Position numbers and translations under genes: made by a program. The notes under the pieces were generated by a model, which did not search any database, was not told the DNA's origin, and was given only the letters and a program-made list of their open reading frames with translations. A stretch of DNA of 15,000 nt from Symbiodinium natans. Lineage: Eukaryota; Sar; Dinophyceae; Suessiales; Symbiodiniaceae. The stretch spans positions 85,001 through 100,000 of the forward strand of contig CAJNDS010002144.1 in NCBI GenBank assembly GCA_905221605.1. The letters run 5' to 3'. Within the stretch, counting starts at the first letter, position 1. Each line of letters begins with the position of its first letter. Below, piece after piece: positions 6,104 to 13,128 of this stretch.

Positions 6104-6177
6104 TTGACTGGCTCCAGACAGTGGGCTGATCCATACAGATCACGTCCTCCACACCCTCATTACTACATTCCATTAAC
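6104..6177 (-). CDS. Exon of the region 3 gene
   Basis: Reads LMECSNEGVEDVICMDQPTV then WSQS. Acceptor AGTAG|G (phase 2); donor CAA|GTGCAC (phase 1), or GTCAAG five bases earlier. A second minus frame (GRDLYGSAHCLEP) is also open. Phases do not match 5928, so an exon may be missed between them. Confidence 0.45.
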
Positions 6178-6329
6178 CTACTATGTAGGGTTCAGGGTTT
6201 AGGGTTTAGGGTTCAGGGTTTAGGGGTTATACCCTATATTTCGTGGGTGATAACCTGCTAGTGTATGTTGCCTGGGAGTCAGAGGCATGTAAACCCTAAA
6301 CCCTAAACCCAGAGGCATGACCTACTTAC

Positions 6330-6386
6330 GACGTAAGTTCCCCGAAGCCATGAAAAGAAGGAGCCGCGGCAGTCAGACAAGTTCGC
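6330..6386 (-). CDS. Short exon with a consensus donor
   Basis: Reads ANLSDCRGSFFSWLRGTYV. Acceptor TTCCAAG|GCG, donor GTC|GTAAGT, the ideal eukaryotic donor. Phase 0 to 0, matching the exon at 6450. TTTAGGG units lie downstream on the sense strand within 20 nt. Confidence 0.6.
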
Positions 6387-6449
6387 CTTGGAACCCTAAA
6401 CCCTAAACCCTAAACCCCAAACCCCAAACCCTAATTCGTCCGTCTAAAC

Positions 6450-6558
6450 CGCAATGAGGATCCACCGTTGATCCAAATCAATGGTGTTTGTGGGAGCGGC
6501 CCTCCACCCGAAGGATTTCTTCGATGATTCACCCTCCTCCCACCTCCCAGCGTATCGT
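6450..6558 (-). CDS. Exon of the region 3 gene
   Basis: Reads WEEGESSKKSFGWRAAPTNT then IDLDQRWILIA. The donor GCG|GTTTAG is a telomere-like unit. Acceptor CCCTAG|A (6558, phase 2) lies inside the telomere-like array; GAG|GAG (6536) gives phase 0, matching the exon at 7332. The other two minus frames are stopped or poor in codons. Confidence 0.6.
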
Positions 6559-6559
6559 C

Positions 6560-6945
6560 TAGGGTTTAGGGTTTAGGGTTTAGGGTTTAGGGTTTAGGGG
6601 TTAGGGTTTAGGGTTTAGGGTTTAGGGTTTAGGGTTGAGGGCTTAGTTTAGGGTTTAGGTATAGGGTTTAGGGTTTAGGGTTTAGGGTTTAGGGTTTAGG
6701 GTTTAGGGTTTAGGGTTTAGGGTTTAGGGTTTAGGGTTTAGGGTTTAGGGTTTAGGGTTTAGGGTTTAGGGTTAACGGTTTAGGGGTTAGGGTTTAGGGT
6801 TTAGGGTTAACGGTTAGGGTTTAGGGTTAACGGTTTAGGGGTTAGGGTTTAGGGTTTAGGGTTTAGGGTTTAGGGTTTAGGGTTAACGGTTTAGGGGGTT
6901 AGGGGTTAGGGATTAGGGGTTAGGGTTTAAGGTTTAGGGTTCCCC
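6560..6945. repeat. Longest G-rich telomere-like array
   Basis: Almost continuous TTTAGGG for nearly 390 bp, with islands of GGTTAACGG (6771-6890) repeated five times and some TTTAGGGG. On the minus strand it is CCCTAAA running into the acceptor of the exon at 6558. Confidence 0.9.
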
Positions 6946-6949
6946 AAGT

Positions 6950-7160
6950 CCGAAGCCCCTGAACCCCTGATGCTCCTCAGCCCTCACGGCGGCCTGCAGG
7001 CAAAGGAAGTGTGAGACTGGACCGGCGCGGGAATCCTGCCATCAGACGAAGAACCCTAAACCCTGAACCATGAAACCCTGAAAGCCCTAAAACCCTAAAA
7101 CCCTAAAAACCTGAAACTTTCTGGATGAAACTATCAAATCTTAGACCTTTTTCAAAAAAA
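6950..7160. other. Unique segment with a possible exon, then degenerate C-rich units
   Basis: On the minus strand a pyrimidine tract and TGCAG precede AAVRAEEHQGFRGFGLG (about 7003-6952), but no GT donor follows. Units such as CCCTAAAA and CCCTGAA occupy 7052-7115. Left as a weak exon candidate. Confidence 0.3.
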
Positions 7161-7162
7161 AG

Positions 7163-7331
7163 CCTAAACCCTAAACCCTAAACCCTAAACCCTAAACCCT
7201 AACCCCTAGACCCTAAACCCTAAACCCTAAAAACCAAATCCTAAACGACCCAGGATAAACCCTAAACCCTAAACCCTAAACCCTAAACCCTAAACCCTAA
7301 TCCTTAAACCCTAAACCCTAAACCCCGACAC
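7163..7331. repeat. C-rich telomere-like array
   Basis: CCCTAAA units in two runs (7164-7236 and 7259-7328) with a short divergent gap. On the minus strand it begins within 10 nt of the donor GCG|GTGTCGGGG of the exon at 7332. Confidence 0.9.
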
Positions 7332-7439
7332 CGCCTGACCCTTATGATAGAGAAGGTCCCTTCCAGAGCGCGCCTGACTCCCGAAGTAGCAGATGACTTC
7401 GACCACACCGAGCTGCGCAAATGCGAGTGTAGGGCAAGG
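7332..7439 (-). CDS. Exon of the region 3 gene
   Basis: 36 codons: PCPTLAFAQLGVVEVICYFG then SQARSGRDLLYHKGQA. Acceptor CTCAAG|CCT, donor GCG|GTGTCG, phase 0 to 0. CAG|CTC is an alternative start nine codons in. Both neighbours accept phase 0. Family not recognised. Confidence 0.65.
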
Positions 7440-7445
7440 CTTGAG

Positions 7446-7491
7446 GGGTTTAGGGTTTAGGGTTTAGGGTTTAGGGTTTAGGGTTTAGGGT
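7446..7491. repeat. G-rich telomere-like array
   Basis: Six TTTAGGG units. It lies just upstream (sense strand) of the exon at 7439 as CCCTAAA. Confidence 0.9.
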
Positions 7492-7626
7492 AAGCTGGTA
7501 TGAGGTATGAGGTATGTGCAATCTTTATGCATCCCGCTGCGTTTGTCTTGCCCAGGGGAAGGCTACGAAGAAAACCCCCCTTAGGGCCAAGAGTTCATCC
7601 AACGTCTTCTAGCTTGTATAGTGTAC

Positions 7627-7791
7627 AATATTGCTAGATATTCTTTGTGTTTGTTGAGCGTAGATCTCAACGTCTCTGGGCCTTGCCATGGAAAATGATC
7701 CAGCGCGCACTCCGCAAGAGTGTGAGGTTAGTGGGTGGACAAGTGCCGGCACTCCAAGGGGAGCTGCCGGTACACAATCTGCGAACCTGCG
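7627..7791 (-). CDS. Longest exon candidate of region 3
   Basis: 55 codons, phase 0 to 0: RRFADCVPAAPLGVPALVHP, then a stretch including RPRDVEIYAQQTQRISSN. Acceptor TTGAAG|CGC, donor ATT|GTACAC. The frame ends in TAG shortly after the donor. A second minus frame over 7709-7581 is also open for some 43 codons (ALDHFPWQGPETLRSTLN), with its own acceptor GGAG|TGC. The first is preferred because its phases fit both neighbours. Confidence 0.5.
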
Positions 7792-7800
7792 CTTCAACAT

Positions 7801-7873
7801 ATAGGGTTTAGGGTTTGGGGTTTAGGGTTTGGGGTTTAGGATGGTTTAGGGTTTAGGGTTTTGGGGTTTAGGG
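7801..7873. repeat. Mixed TTTAGGG/TTTGGGG array
   Basis: Alternating TTTAGGG and TTTGGGG units in the G-rich orientation, next to the acceptor of the exon at 7791. Confidence 0.85.
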
Positions 7874-7954
7874 TTTAGGGTTGAATGTGTGACCCTTAAG
7901 CTACACACCTGTCAAAAGGTGCACGTTTTGGTGCAGGAGCTGCAAAGCGTGGGG

Positions 7955-8022
7955 CTTTGGCTGCAGCATCACCAGCATCCCTAAACCCCTTTGGCTTCAG
8001 CATCACCAGCATCCCTAAACCC
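7955..8022. repeat. 34-bp tandem duplication carrying one telomere unit per copy
   Basis: Two adjacent 34-bp copies (7955-7988, 7989-8022) that differ by one base; each begins CTTTGGCT and ends CCCTAAACCC. The unique sequence 7874-7954 holds an open minus frame (APAPKRAPFD, donor ACAG|GTGTGT), too weak to call an exon. Confidence 0.8.
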
Positions 8023-8088
8023 TAAACCCTAAACCCTAATTCCTAATCCCTAAACCCTAAACCCTGAACCCTAAACCCTAAACCCCAC

Positions 8089-8159
8089 TGATTCAGTTCC
8101 AGGCACGAAGGTCTGGCAAGGGATGATGACAGGGGGGTCGTGGATGATGGCAGCAATAC
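8089..8159 (-). CDS. Exon of the region 3 gene
   Basis: Reads IAAIIHDPPVIIPCQTFVPG then TES. Acceptor GCTGAG|GT (phase 1), donor TCA|GTGGGGTTTAGGG (phase 0), where the telomere array begins five bases into the intron. Phase 1 matches the exon at 8413; phase 0 matches 7791. Confidence 0.6.
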
Positions 8160-8168
8160 CTCAGCAAA

Positions 8169-8397
8169 CAACCCTAAACCCTAAACCCTAAACCCTAAAC
8201 CCTAAACCCTAAACCCTAAACCCTAAACCCTAAACCCTAAACCCTAACCTAAACCCTAAACCCTAAACCCTAAACCCTAAACCCTAAACCCTAAACCCTA
8301 AACCCTAAACCCTAAACCCTAAACCCTAAACCCTAAACCCTAAACCCTAAACCCTAAACCCTAACCCTAAACCTAAACCCTAAACCCTAAACCCTCT
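8169..8397. repeat. C-rich telomere-like array, about 230 bp
   Basis: About 32 CCCTAAA units with three single-unit defects. It lies between predicted exons 8413-8473 and 8089-8159 and would make up nearly the whole 253-nt intron. Confidence 0.95.
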
Positions 8398-8412
8398 GAA
8401 CCCTCCCTGAAC

Positions 8413-8473
8413 TTTCAAAGCCCTGGTACAGTCGAGGGTTTTCAGCCCTGAGGGCCATGCTCCGGGTGTACGG
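8413..8473 (-). CDS. Exon of the region 3 gene
   Basis: Reads PYTRSMALRAENPRLYQGFE. Acceptor GGGTAAAG|CCG (phase 0), directly after TTTAGGG units; donor GAAA|GTTCAGGG (phase 1), which matches the exon at 8159. An earlier donor, GTACCA (exon end 8430), would give phase 2. Confidence 0.55.
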
Positions 8474-8544
8474 CTTTACCCTAAACCTAAACCCTAAACC
8501 CTAAACCCTAAACCCTAAACCCCAAACCCCTGAACCCTAGAAAT

Positions 8545-8612
8545 CCCTGCTTTGGGGATCTACTCAAGGTCGAAGGACTTTGCTTCGCAAGTCGTAAAGG
8601 TGCAAGGTGCAG
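8545..8612 (-). CDS. Weak exon candidate
   Basis: An open frame, CIPAPCTFTTCEAKSFDLE, ends at a possible donor, TTGA|GTAGAT. No AG precedes it in the flanking array, so at most the last 14-19 nt could be exon. It is flanked by C-rich (8477-8540) and G-rich (8622-8681) telomere-like tracts in the same pattern as the stronger exons. Confidence 0.25.
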
Positions 8613-8621
8613 GGATGCACA

Positions 8622-8907
8622 TAGGGTTTAGGGTTTAGGGTTTAGGGTTTAGGGTTTAGGGTTTAGGGTTTAGGGTTTAGGTGGAAGCCCGAACCCCCAA
8701 CCCTAAATTCCAGGCCCCAAACCCTGCAACCTAAACTCCAAACCCCAAACGCTAAACCTTAAACCCTAAATTTTTAACAAAGCCTAGACTCTAAAATCTA
8801 GACTCTAAACCCTAAACGCTAAACTCTAAAAACCTAAACTTAAACCCTAAATTCCAAACCTAAACCCGTAAACCCTAAACCCCTAAACCCTCAACCCTAA
8901 ACCCTGT
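8622..8907. repeat. Facing arrays: TTTAGGG (8622-8681), then degenerate CCCTAAA (8697-8907)
   Basis: A clean G-rich run of eight units is followed after only about 15 bp by some 200 bp of strongly diverged C-rich units (CTAAACTCC, CTAAACGCT and similar). The pair is a natural long hairpin on either strand. Confidence 0.85.
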
Positions 8908-8962
8908 GTTTTCATTGGTTATATTGCCATTATATAACGCTAAAGCTAGAGATCCCCGACAC

Positions 8963-9016
8963 GCCACAGACGCGGACTGCTGCGGTGAAGGCCGAAAGGA
9001 AACTGAAGTCCGCAAC
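8963..9016 (-). CDS. Short exon of the region 3 gene
   Basis: 18 codons: VADFSFLSAFTAAVRVCG. Acceptor GGGAG|GTT, donor GGC|GTGTCG, phase 0 to 0. The frame stays open 13 codons further. Codons are rich in C/G at position 3. Hydrophobic; it could be part of a membrane helix. Confidence 0.55.
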
Positions 9017-9027
9017 CTCCCGTGCAA

Positions 9028-9124
9028 GGGTTTAGGGTTTAGGGTTTAGGGTTTAAGGTTTAGGGTTTAGGGTTTAGGGTCTAGGGTCTAGGGTTTAGGG
9101 TCTAGGGTTTAGGGTTTCGGGTTC
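9028..9124. repeat. G-rich array with TCTAGGG variants
   Basis: TTTAGGG units with a central block of TCTAGGG. Directly upstream of the exon at 9016 on the sense strand. Confidence 0.9.
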
Positions 9125-9225
9125 AGGTCTTGTTTGTTTCATGTAGGGTGGCAGGCTGCGCTCCTTTGGAAGGCGCTGCTACGCGGCGACACCAGATGAG
9201 GCACTTGTTCCCTTACATCCTAGGC

Positions 9226-9326
9226 TGCCCAGTAACCTAGGTTTAAAAAGGGTGCCCTTTTTTGCTTAAAGGGGCTTATAAGGGAACCTAAACCCCCCAA
9301 AAAGGGAATAAGGGCACTACTGGGCA
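9226..9326. mobile_element. MITE-like element, family B, copy 1
   Basis: Terminal inverted repeat TGCCCAGTA (9226-9234) and TACTGGGCA (9318-9326), 101 bp in all. The interior contains GGGGCTTATAAGGG, nearly the reverse complement of the core shared by family A. GCCCAGTAACC is shared with the related copy at 13128. It lies in a predicted intron. Confidence 0.5.
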
Positions 9327-9769
9327 TCCAGCATCTGACCTAAACCCTAAATCCCTAAGCCCCCAAATCCTAAATTCCTAAATCCGCAAGCCCGAAATTC
9401 CTGAACCCTCTGAGGGCTTATTGAGGGGGTCATTATTAAGGGTGTTAGAGGTGGGGGGGGGGGGGGGGGGGGTCCGGGGTTTTAGGGCTTGAGGGTTTAG
9501 GGTTTAGGGTGCTTAAGAGGGAGTGGGAGTGACTCCTCGCTTCCTCGCAAGTACCGGACAAGCGAAGCTGAGGAACGGCGAAGAAGCTTGAGGATTAGCC
9601 AACCGCGAATCCTCCCGGTCCTCTCGTGGCCTGTGCCAACTGATTTTCCCCCGAACCCAACATCCTCAGCAGCTCAACTCCCGAAGTCTCGAAGAGCTAA
9701 AGTGGTCAGGAATATGAGGAGGTCGGGTGGATGCTTGAGACCCTAAACCCTAAACCCTAAACCCTAAAC
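9327..9769. other. Intron interior: diverged C-rich units, G20 tract, unique DNA, CCCTAAA array
   Basis: 9338-9410 is a decayed CCCTAAA array, 9453-9472 a G20 tract, 9481-9512 G-rich units, 9515-9735 unique DNA with no convincing minus frame, and 9740-9769 clean CCCTAAA that begins exactly at the donor of the exon at 9770. Confidence 0.6.
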
Positions 9770-9903
9770 CCCCCCTGTGAATAAGCCTCGAGATTCAAAA
9801 CCCCAAAGAACCAACTCGCTCCTCCCCTTCGTGGCCTCGGACCAGTGCGTGTGGGCCACAAAGAAGCTGTGCAGGACATGGGAGACCAGCCTAGGCGTGG
9901 AGT
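9770..9903 (-). CDS. Exon of the region 3 gene, one of the clearest
   Basis: 44 codons in a C/G-ending frame: STPRLVSHVLHSFFVAHTHW, then SEATKGRSELVLWGFESRGL and FTGG. Acceptor TTTCCAG|AC (phase 1). The donor is ACAGGGGGG|GTTTAGGG, so the intron begins with a telomere unit (phase 0, matching the exon at 9016). Earlier GT sites exist. A second open minus frame over the same DNA has poorer codons. Confidence 0.65.
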
Positions 9904-10082
9904 CTGGAAAGGCTCAGGGTTCGTAGTTCTCCCAAATCTCAAAACCCGAAACCCTAAACCATACACCCTAAACCCTCAGTTTCAACCGACAAGACACCCA
10001 AACCCCCAACCTAGACGGCCCAATGCCTTGGGAATCTCCCGAAACAAAAAAACCCAGAAACGGGCGAAGCAAAGCTAGACCA

Positions 10083-10131
10083 GGCCACTGATCTAGCTGC
10101 CACGTCTTATTGTCAGGGCTTCTAGATTGCT
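10083..10131 (-). CDS. Weak exon candidate
   Basis: Reads QSRSPDNKTWQLD between GAAGAG|CAA and CA|GTGGCC. Two frames are open and neither phase is constrained. The region 9946-10080 is diverged telomere-like DNA with no other feature. Confidence 0.25.
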
Positions 10132-10222
10132 CTTCGACACCCTACAATGCATTCCCTAAACCCTAAACCCTAAAAACACTGCAAACCCTAGCTTTCTTGT
10201 CTCATGCGTCAAAACCTTCTAC

Positions 10223-10328
10223 GTAGTTCAAACGGCCACAGAAAAATCTATCGATCACGAGGAAGGATTTCGGGATCCGGTTTGGGGCTTTTCCAGCGAG
10301 CTCTAAGACACCCCGAAGATCATGGAAG
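10223..10328 (-). CDS. Exon of the region 3 gene
   Basis: 35 codons: FHDLRGVLELAGKAPNRIPK then SFLVIDRFFCGRLNY. Acceptor CCCTAACTTAG|C (phase 2) lies inside the telomere-like tract; GAG|CTC (10300) would give phase 0. Donor TAC|GTAGAA, phase 0. Confidence 0.6.
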
Positions 10329-10330
10329 CT

Positions 10331-10446
10331 AAGTTAGGGTTCAGGGTTCAGTGTTTAGGGTTTCGGGTTTAGGGTTTACGGTATGCCTAAACCCTAAACC
10401 CTAAACCCTAAACCCCAAACCCCAAACCCCAAAACCCTAACCCTAT
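10331..10446. repeat. Facing G-rich and C-rich arrays
   Basis: TTTAGGG variants (10331-10382) and CCCTAAA/CCCCAAA units (10386-10445) meet with almost no spacer, forming a near-perfect inverted repeat. Confidence 0.85.
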
Positions 10447-10448
10447 AC

Positions 10449-10474
10449 AATCAACCCCGTAGGCCCTGCATGGC
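10449..10474 (-). CDS. Micro-exon candidate
   Basis: 26 nt, HAGPTGLI, between a pyrimidine-rich approach ending CACAG|GC and ATT|GTATAGGGTTAGGG. Phase 1 to 0. Only one frame avoids a stop. Confidence 0.35.
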
Positions 10475-10525
10475 CTGTGACGTTAAAGACCCAGAGCGCC
10501 AAAAGGGGGCGACAGGAGCAGATTG

Positions 10526-10705
10526 GGGTTTGGGTTTAGGGTTTAGGGTTTAGGGTTTAGGGTTTAGGGTTTAGCGTTTAGGGTTTAGGGTTTAGGGTTT
10601 AGGGTTCAGGGTTCAGGGTTCAGGGTTCAGGGTTCAGGGTTCAGGGTTGAGGGTTTAGGGTTTAGGGTTTAGGGATTAGGGTTGAGGGTTGAGGGTTGAG
10701 GGTTT
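10526..10705. repeat. G-rich array with homogeneous variant blocks
   Basis: TTTAGGG units, then six to seven TTCAGGG units (10603-10647), TTTAGGG again, then TTGAGGG (10679-10703). Confidence 0.9.
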
Positions 10706-10724
10706 GCCAAGGTTGCCAAGGTAC

Positions 10725-10760
10725 GTCAGGAAACGAAGCTTCCCGAAGGTGAGCCGGCAT
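10725..10760 (-). CDS. Short exon candidate between two G-rich arrays
   Basis: 36 nt between CGCGAG|ATG and GAC|GTACCT. Two frames are open: MPAHLREASFPD (phase 0) and CRLTFGKLRFL (phase 2). Neither matches phase 1 from the exon at 11054, so the frame is unresolved. Confidence 0.4.
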
Positions 10761-10772
10761 CTCGCGGATGAG

Positions 10773-11031
10773 CAGGGTTTAGGGTTTAGGGGTTTAGGGG
10801 TTTAAGGTTTAGGGTTTAGGGTTTAGGGGTTTAGGGGTTTAGGGGTTTAGGGGTTTAGGGGTTTAGGGGTTAGGGGTTTAGGGGTTTAGGGGTTTAGGGG
10901 TTTAGGGGTTTAGGGGTTTAGGGGATTAGGGGTTTAGGGGTTTAGGGGATTAGGGGTTTAGGGGTTTAGGGGTTTAAGGGTTTCGGGTTTGGGGGTTTAG
11001 GGTTTCGGGTTTAGGGTTTAGGGTTTGGGCA
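10773..11031. repeat. Array dominated by the 8-base variant TTTAGGGG
   Basis: More than 20 TTTAGGGG units, with a few TTTAGGG and ATTAGGGG. One extra G per unit is kept for about 190 bp, which points to local copying of the variant. Confidence 0.9.
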
Positions 11032-11053
11032 GCAGGCGTCCCTCCTGCCTTAC

Positions 11054-11148
11054 CACCCACCAGCACATAGCGTATTGGAGCAGGACCACCAGGAACCTTG
11101 TTTAGTTGCGACAGCTGCTGAGAGGCTCTGGTTGGATGAAACTTGTCG
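11054..11148 (-). CDS. Exon of the region 3 gene
   Basis: Reads DKFHPTRASQQLSQLNKVPG then GPAPIRYVLVG. Acceptor GGTTTAG|C (phase 2), formed by a TTTAG unit on the sense strand; donor GGTG|GTAAGG (phase 1). Phase 2 matches the exon at 11190. One of the best calls. Confidence 0.65.
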
Positions 11149-11189
11149 CTAAACCCTGAACCCTGAACCCTGAACCCTAAACCCTAAAC

Positions 11190-11320
11190 CGTAAAGGGAG
11201 TCCCAAGCATTTCAAGCCATGGAAGCAACTCCCAAAAACCCTGACAGCTTTCCTGAGGCAAGTGGTTCGCAGGTTGCAGGGATACCCCCCCTTGGCGCAG
11301 GCATTTGAACCGCCCTGAAG
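11190..11320 (-). CDS. Exon of the region 3 gene
   Basis: Acceptor GGGTTTTAG|CTT (phase 0), donor TTACG|GTTTAGGG (phase 2); both ends are telomere-like and both phases fit the neighbours. The preferred frame starts LQGGSNACAKGG and goes on with CLRKAVRVFGSCFHGLKCLG. A G7 tract inside the exon (plus-strand C7 at 11285-11291) makes the frame sensitive to a one-base error; the alternative after it is also open. Confidence 0.55.
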
Positions 11321-11420
11321 CTAAAACCCAAATCCTCAGCCTGAGCCCCGAAACCCCTAAGCCTCGATTGCCCTAACCCTAAACCCCAAACCCCAAATCC
11401 TAAACCCTAAAACCCCAAAC

Positions 11421-11498
11421 CCATGGTCGCCGGGTAGCTGCGCCATCGTTCCCATCTCGGGAGCTTGCTGCAAGCCTTCTTTTCAAGGAGTCGAGGGA
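11421..11498 (-). CDS. Exon of the region 3 gene
   Basis: Acceptor CCCTAAG|TCC, donor TGG|GTTTGGGG; both are telomere-like units. In phase 0 to 0 it reads SLDSLKRRLAASSRDGNDGA then ATRRPW and matches both neighbours. In phase 1 to 1 it reads PRLLEKKACSKLPRWERWRS, with better codon bias. The frame is therefore not certain. Confidence 0.55.
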
Positions 11499-11499
11499 C

Positions 11500-11568
11500 T
11501 TAGGGTTTAGGGTTTAGGGTTTAGGGCATAGGGCTTAGGGTTTAGGGTTTGGGGTTTAGGGTTTAGGG
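11500..11568. repeat. G-rich telomere-like array
   Basis: TTTAGGG with one CATAGGG-type and one TTTGGGG variant. Its end forms the acceptor of the exon at 11498. Confidence 0.9.
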
Positions 11569-11710
11569 ATGCTAAGCTTCAGGATTTGGTCTAGCCGAGA
11601 TATTTATGGCTGAACCAGAGGGGGTCCTAAACTTGCAAAACGGGTTTAGGACCCTCAGGGCCCCATGACCCCTGAAACCAGCCTGAAAGCCAGAACCCTG
11701 GAAAATAGTA

Positions 11711-11792
11711 GCCCTAAACCCTAAACCCTAAACCCTAAACCCTAAACCCTAAACCCTAAACCCTAAACCCTAAACCCTAAACCCTACACCCT
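11711..11792. repeat. C-rich telomere-like array
   Basis: About 11 CCCTAAA units, 20 bp from the donor of the exon at 11813. The unique stretch 11569-11710 has no supported exon. Confidence 0.9.
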
Positions 11793-11812
11793 ATTCAATT
11801 CCTGCATCCTAC

Positions 11813-11845
11813 GCTGCAAGGAGGCTGCACGGCCTCTACTGAGAC
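11813..11845 (-). CDS. Small exon candidate
   Basis: 11 codons, VSVEAVQPPCS, between GTCGAG|GTC and AGC|GTAGGA. Phase 0 to 0, matching the exons on both sides (12141 and 11498). Confidence 0.5.
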
Positions 11846-11852
11846 CTCGACA

Positions 11853-12140
11853 TGTTTAGGGTTTAGGGTTTAGGGTTTGGGGTTTAGGGTTTAGGGTTTA
11901 GGGCCAGTTTAGGGTGAAAAGTGCAAAGCGTGTACAGCTTCTACTACAAAGCCCTAACCCCTGCATCCTAAACCATACAAACCCCATAAGCCCTGTAAGA
12001 GGACACCATCAAACCCTATATCCTTAAAACCACCATAAACCCTCTCATCTAAACACTACAAAAACCTGAGTACTGGGGAGTCCCAACCTCCTAGACCCCT
12101 AAAATCCTACACCCTAAACCCTAAACCCTAAACCCTAAAC
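11853..12140. repeat. Intron: G-rich array, unique middle, C-rich array
   Basis: TTTAGGG at 11853-11903, unique and weakly telomere-like sequence to 12100, then CCCTAAA at 12104-12140, ending exactly at the donor GGG|GTTTAGGG of the exon at 12141. No exon supported inside. Confidence 0.75.
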
Positions 12141-12234
12141 CCCTTCTTTCGCCGAAGGACGATAGAAGAACCAGAGCGAGACCAGGGCCATCAAGTGCGC
12201 GAGGCATCGGGTGGCTCTTTCGTAGTGCTTCATC
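12141..12234 (-). CDS. Exon with a predicted membrane helix
   Basis: Reads MKHYERATRCLAHLMALVSL then WFFYRPSAKEG, with many C/G-ending codons. LAHLMALVSLWFFY is hydrophobic enough for a membrane span. Acceptor CCAAG|G (12234) or CCCTAG|C (12243), both phase 2. Donor GGG|GTTTAGGG, phase 0. The TTTAGGG array begins at the first intron base. Confidence 0.65.
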
Positions 12235-12244
12235 CTTGGACAGC

Positions 12245-12410
12245 TAGGGTTTAGGGTTTAGGGTTTACGGGTTTACGGGTTTACGGGTTTACGGGTTTAC
12301 GGGTTTACGGGTTTACGGGTTTACGGGTTTACGGGTTTACGGGTTTACGGGTTTACGGGTTTACGGGTTTACGGGTTTACGGGTTAGGGTTTAGGATTTA
12401 AGATTTAGGG
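12245..12410. repeat. Array with 15 perfect TTTACGGG units
   Basis: TTTAGGG at both ends and, at 12264-12383, fifteen identical copies of the 8-base variant TTTACGGG with no error. Such purity implies recent expansion. Confidence 0.95.
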
Positions 12411-12428
12411 TTACATTCACGCGCCACG

Positions 12429-12563
12429 TGGAGGTTCACGGTGCTTATGAACGAATTAGCACTGTACTTATCACGCACTTATAAGCCCCTTAACTGCCCT
12501 AATCTGGTAGAAGTACAGTTAAACGTACAGTTGTAATTGGCTAATAAGTACCAAGAACCTCCA
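12429..12563. mobile_element. MITE-like element, family A, copy 2
   Basis: Terminal inverted repeats: left TGGAGGTTCACGGTGCTTAT, right read inverted TGGAGGTTCTTGGTACTTAT (three mismatches in 20). It shares CACTTATAAGCCCCTTAA and flanking positions with copy 1. 135 bp, non-coding, inside a predicted intron. Confidence 0.65.
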
Positions 12564-12570
12564 AGCGAGT

Positions 12571-12946
12571 ATAGGGTTTAGGGTTTAGGGTTTAGGGTTT
12601 AGGGTTTAGGGTTCAGGGTTTAAGGTTATAGGGTTCTTAAGGGAGGGGGGGTTCATGGGGGGTAGGTACCTCGAGAACCTTAGGGAAGCTTAGGGAGCCT
12701 TAGGAAGTAGCTTAAGAACCCAATAATCAGACTTCGGGCATACGACAGGCTGAGAAGCATTCTTACTTGCAGGGCTTGGGGTTTAGGAACCCTTATTTAA
12801 CCCTAAACCCTAAACCCTAAACCCTAGACCCTAGACCCTGCACCCTAAACCCTAAACCCTAGACCCTGCACCCTAAACCCTAAACTACTAAACCCTAAAC
12901 CCTAAACCCTAAACCCTAAACCCTAAACCCTAAACCCTAAACCCCC
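12571..12946. repeat. Intron: G-rich array, unique middle, C-rich array with CCCTAGA/CCCTGCA variants
   Basis: TTTAGGG at 12571-12625, unique DNA 12640-12795, CCCTAAA at 12799-12946 including a duplicated 30-bp variant block (CCCTAGACCCTGCA at 12828 and 12860). It ends at the donor of the exon at 12952. Confidence 0.85.
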
Positions 12947-12951
12947 CAGAC

Positions 12952-13026
12952 CCTTGGGTTGTCGGGCCCGCTACCCTTCTGCATCCAGGGATCATCATGT
13001 TCAACATCGCCTGCTCCATCCTCTGC
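12952..13026 (-). CDS. Exon of the region 3 gene
   Basis: Phase 2 to 2 frame: QRMEQAMLNMMIPGCRRVAG then PTTQG, matching both neighbours. Acceptor CTGGAG|G, donor CAAGG|GTCTGGGGGGTTTAGGG. The same frame is open upstream as LIGVVLGAMLCWR, a membrane-helix-like stretch, but no AG precedes it. An alternative acidic frame (AEDGAGDVEHDDPWMQ, phase 0 to 0) is also open, so the frame is a choice by phase. Confidence 0.5.
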
Positions 13027-13061
13027 CTCCAGCACAGCATGGCCCCCAACACCACCCCAAT

Positions 13062-13108
13062 TAGGGTTTAGGGTCTAGGGTTTAGGGTTTAGGGTTTGGG
13101 GTTTAGGG
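13062..13108. repeat. G-rich telomere-like array
   Basis: TTTAGGG with one TCTAGGG and one TTTGGGG unit. Confidence 0.85.
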
Positions 13109-13128
13109 CCAAATATCCCTCTTGGCAG

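Noticed and set aside
7606-7637. Hairpin TCTAGC-TTGTA-TAGTG-TACAA-TATT-GCTAGA as a terminator or structured RNA
   Set aside because: Short interrupted stem at the 3' edge of an exon candidate; too weak to claim a function.
11270-11330. tRNA-like T-arm (GGTTCAAATGCC on the minus strand)
   Set aside because: No matching acceptor stem, anticodon arm or A-box at the right distance; it lies in an exon candidate.
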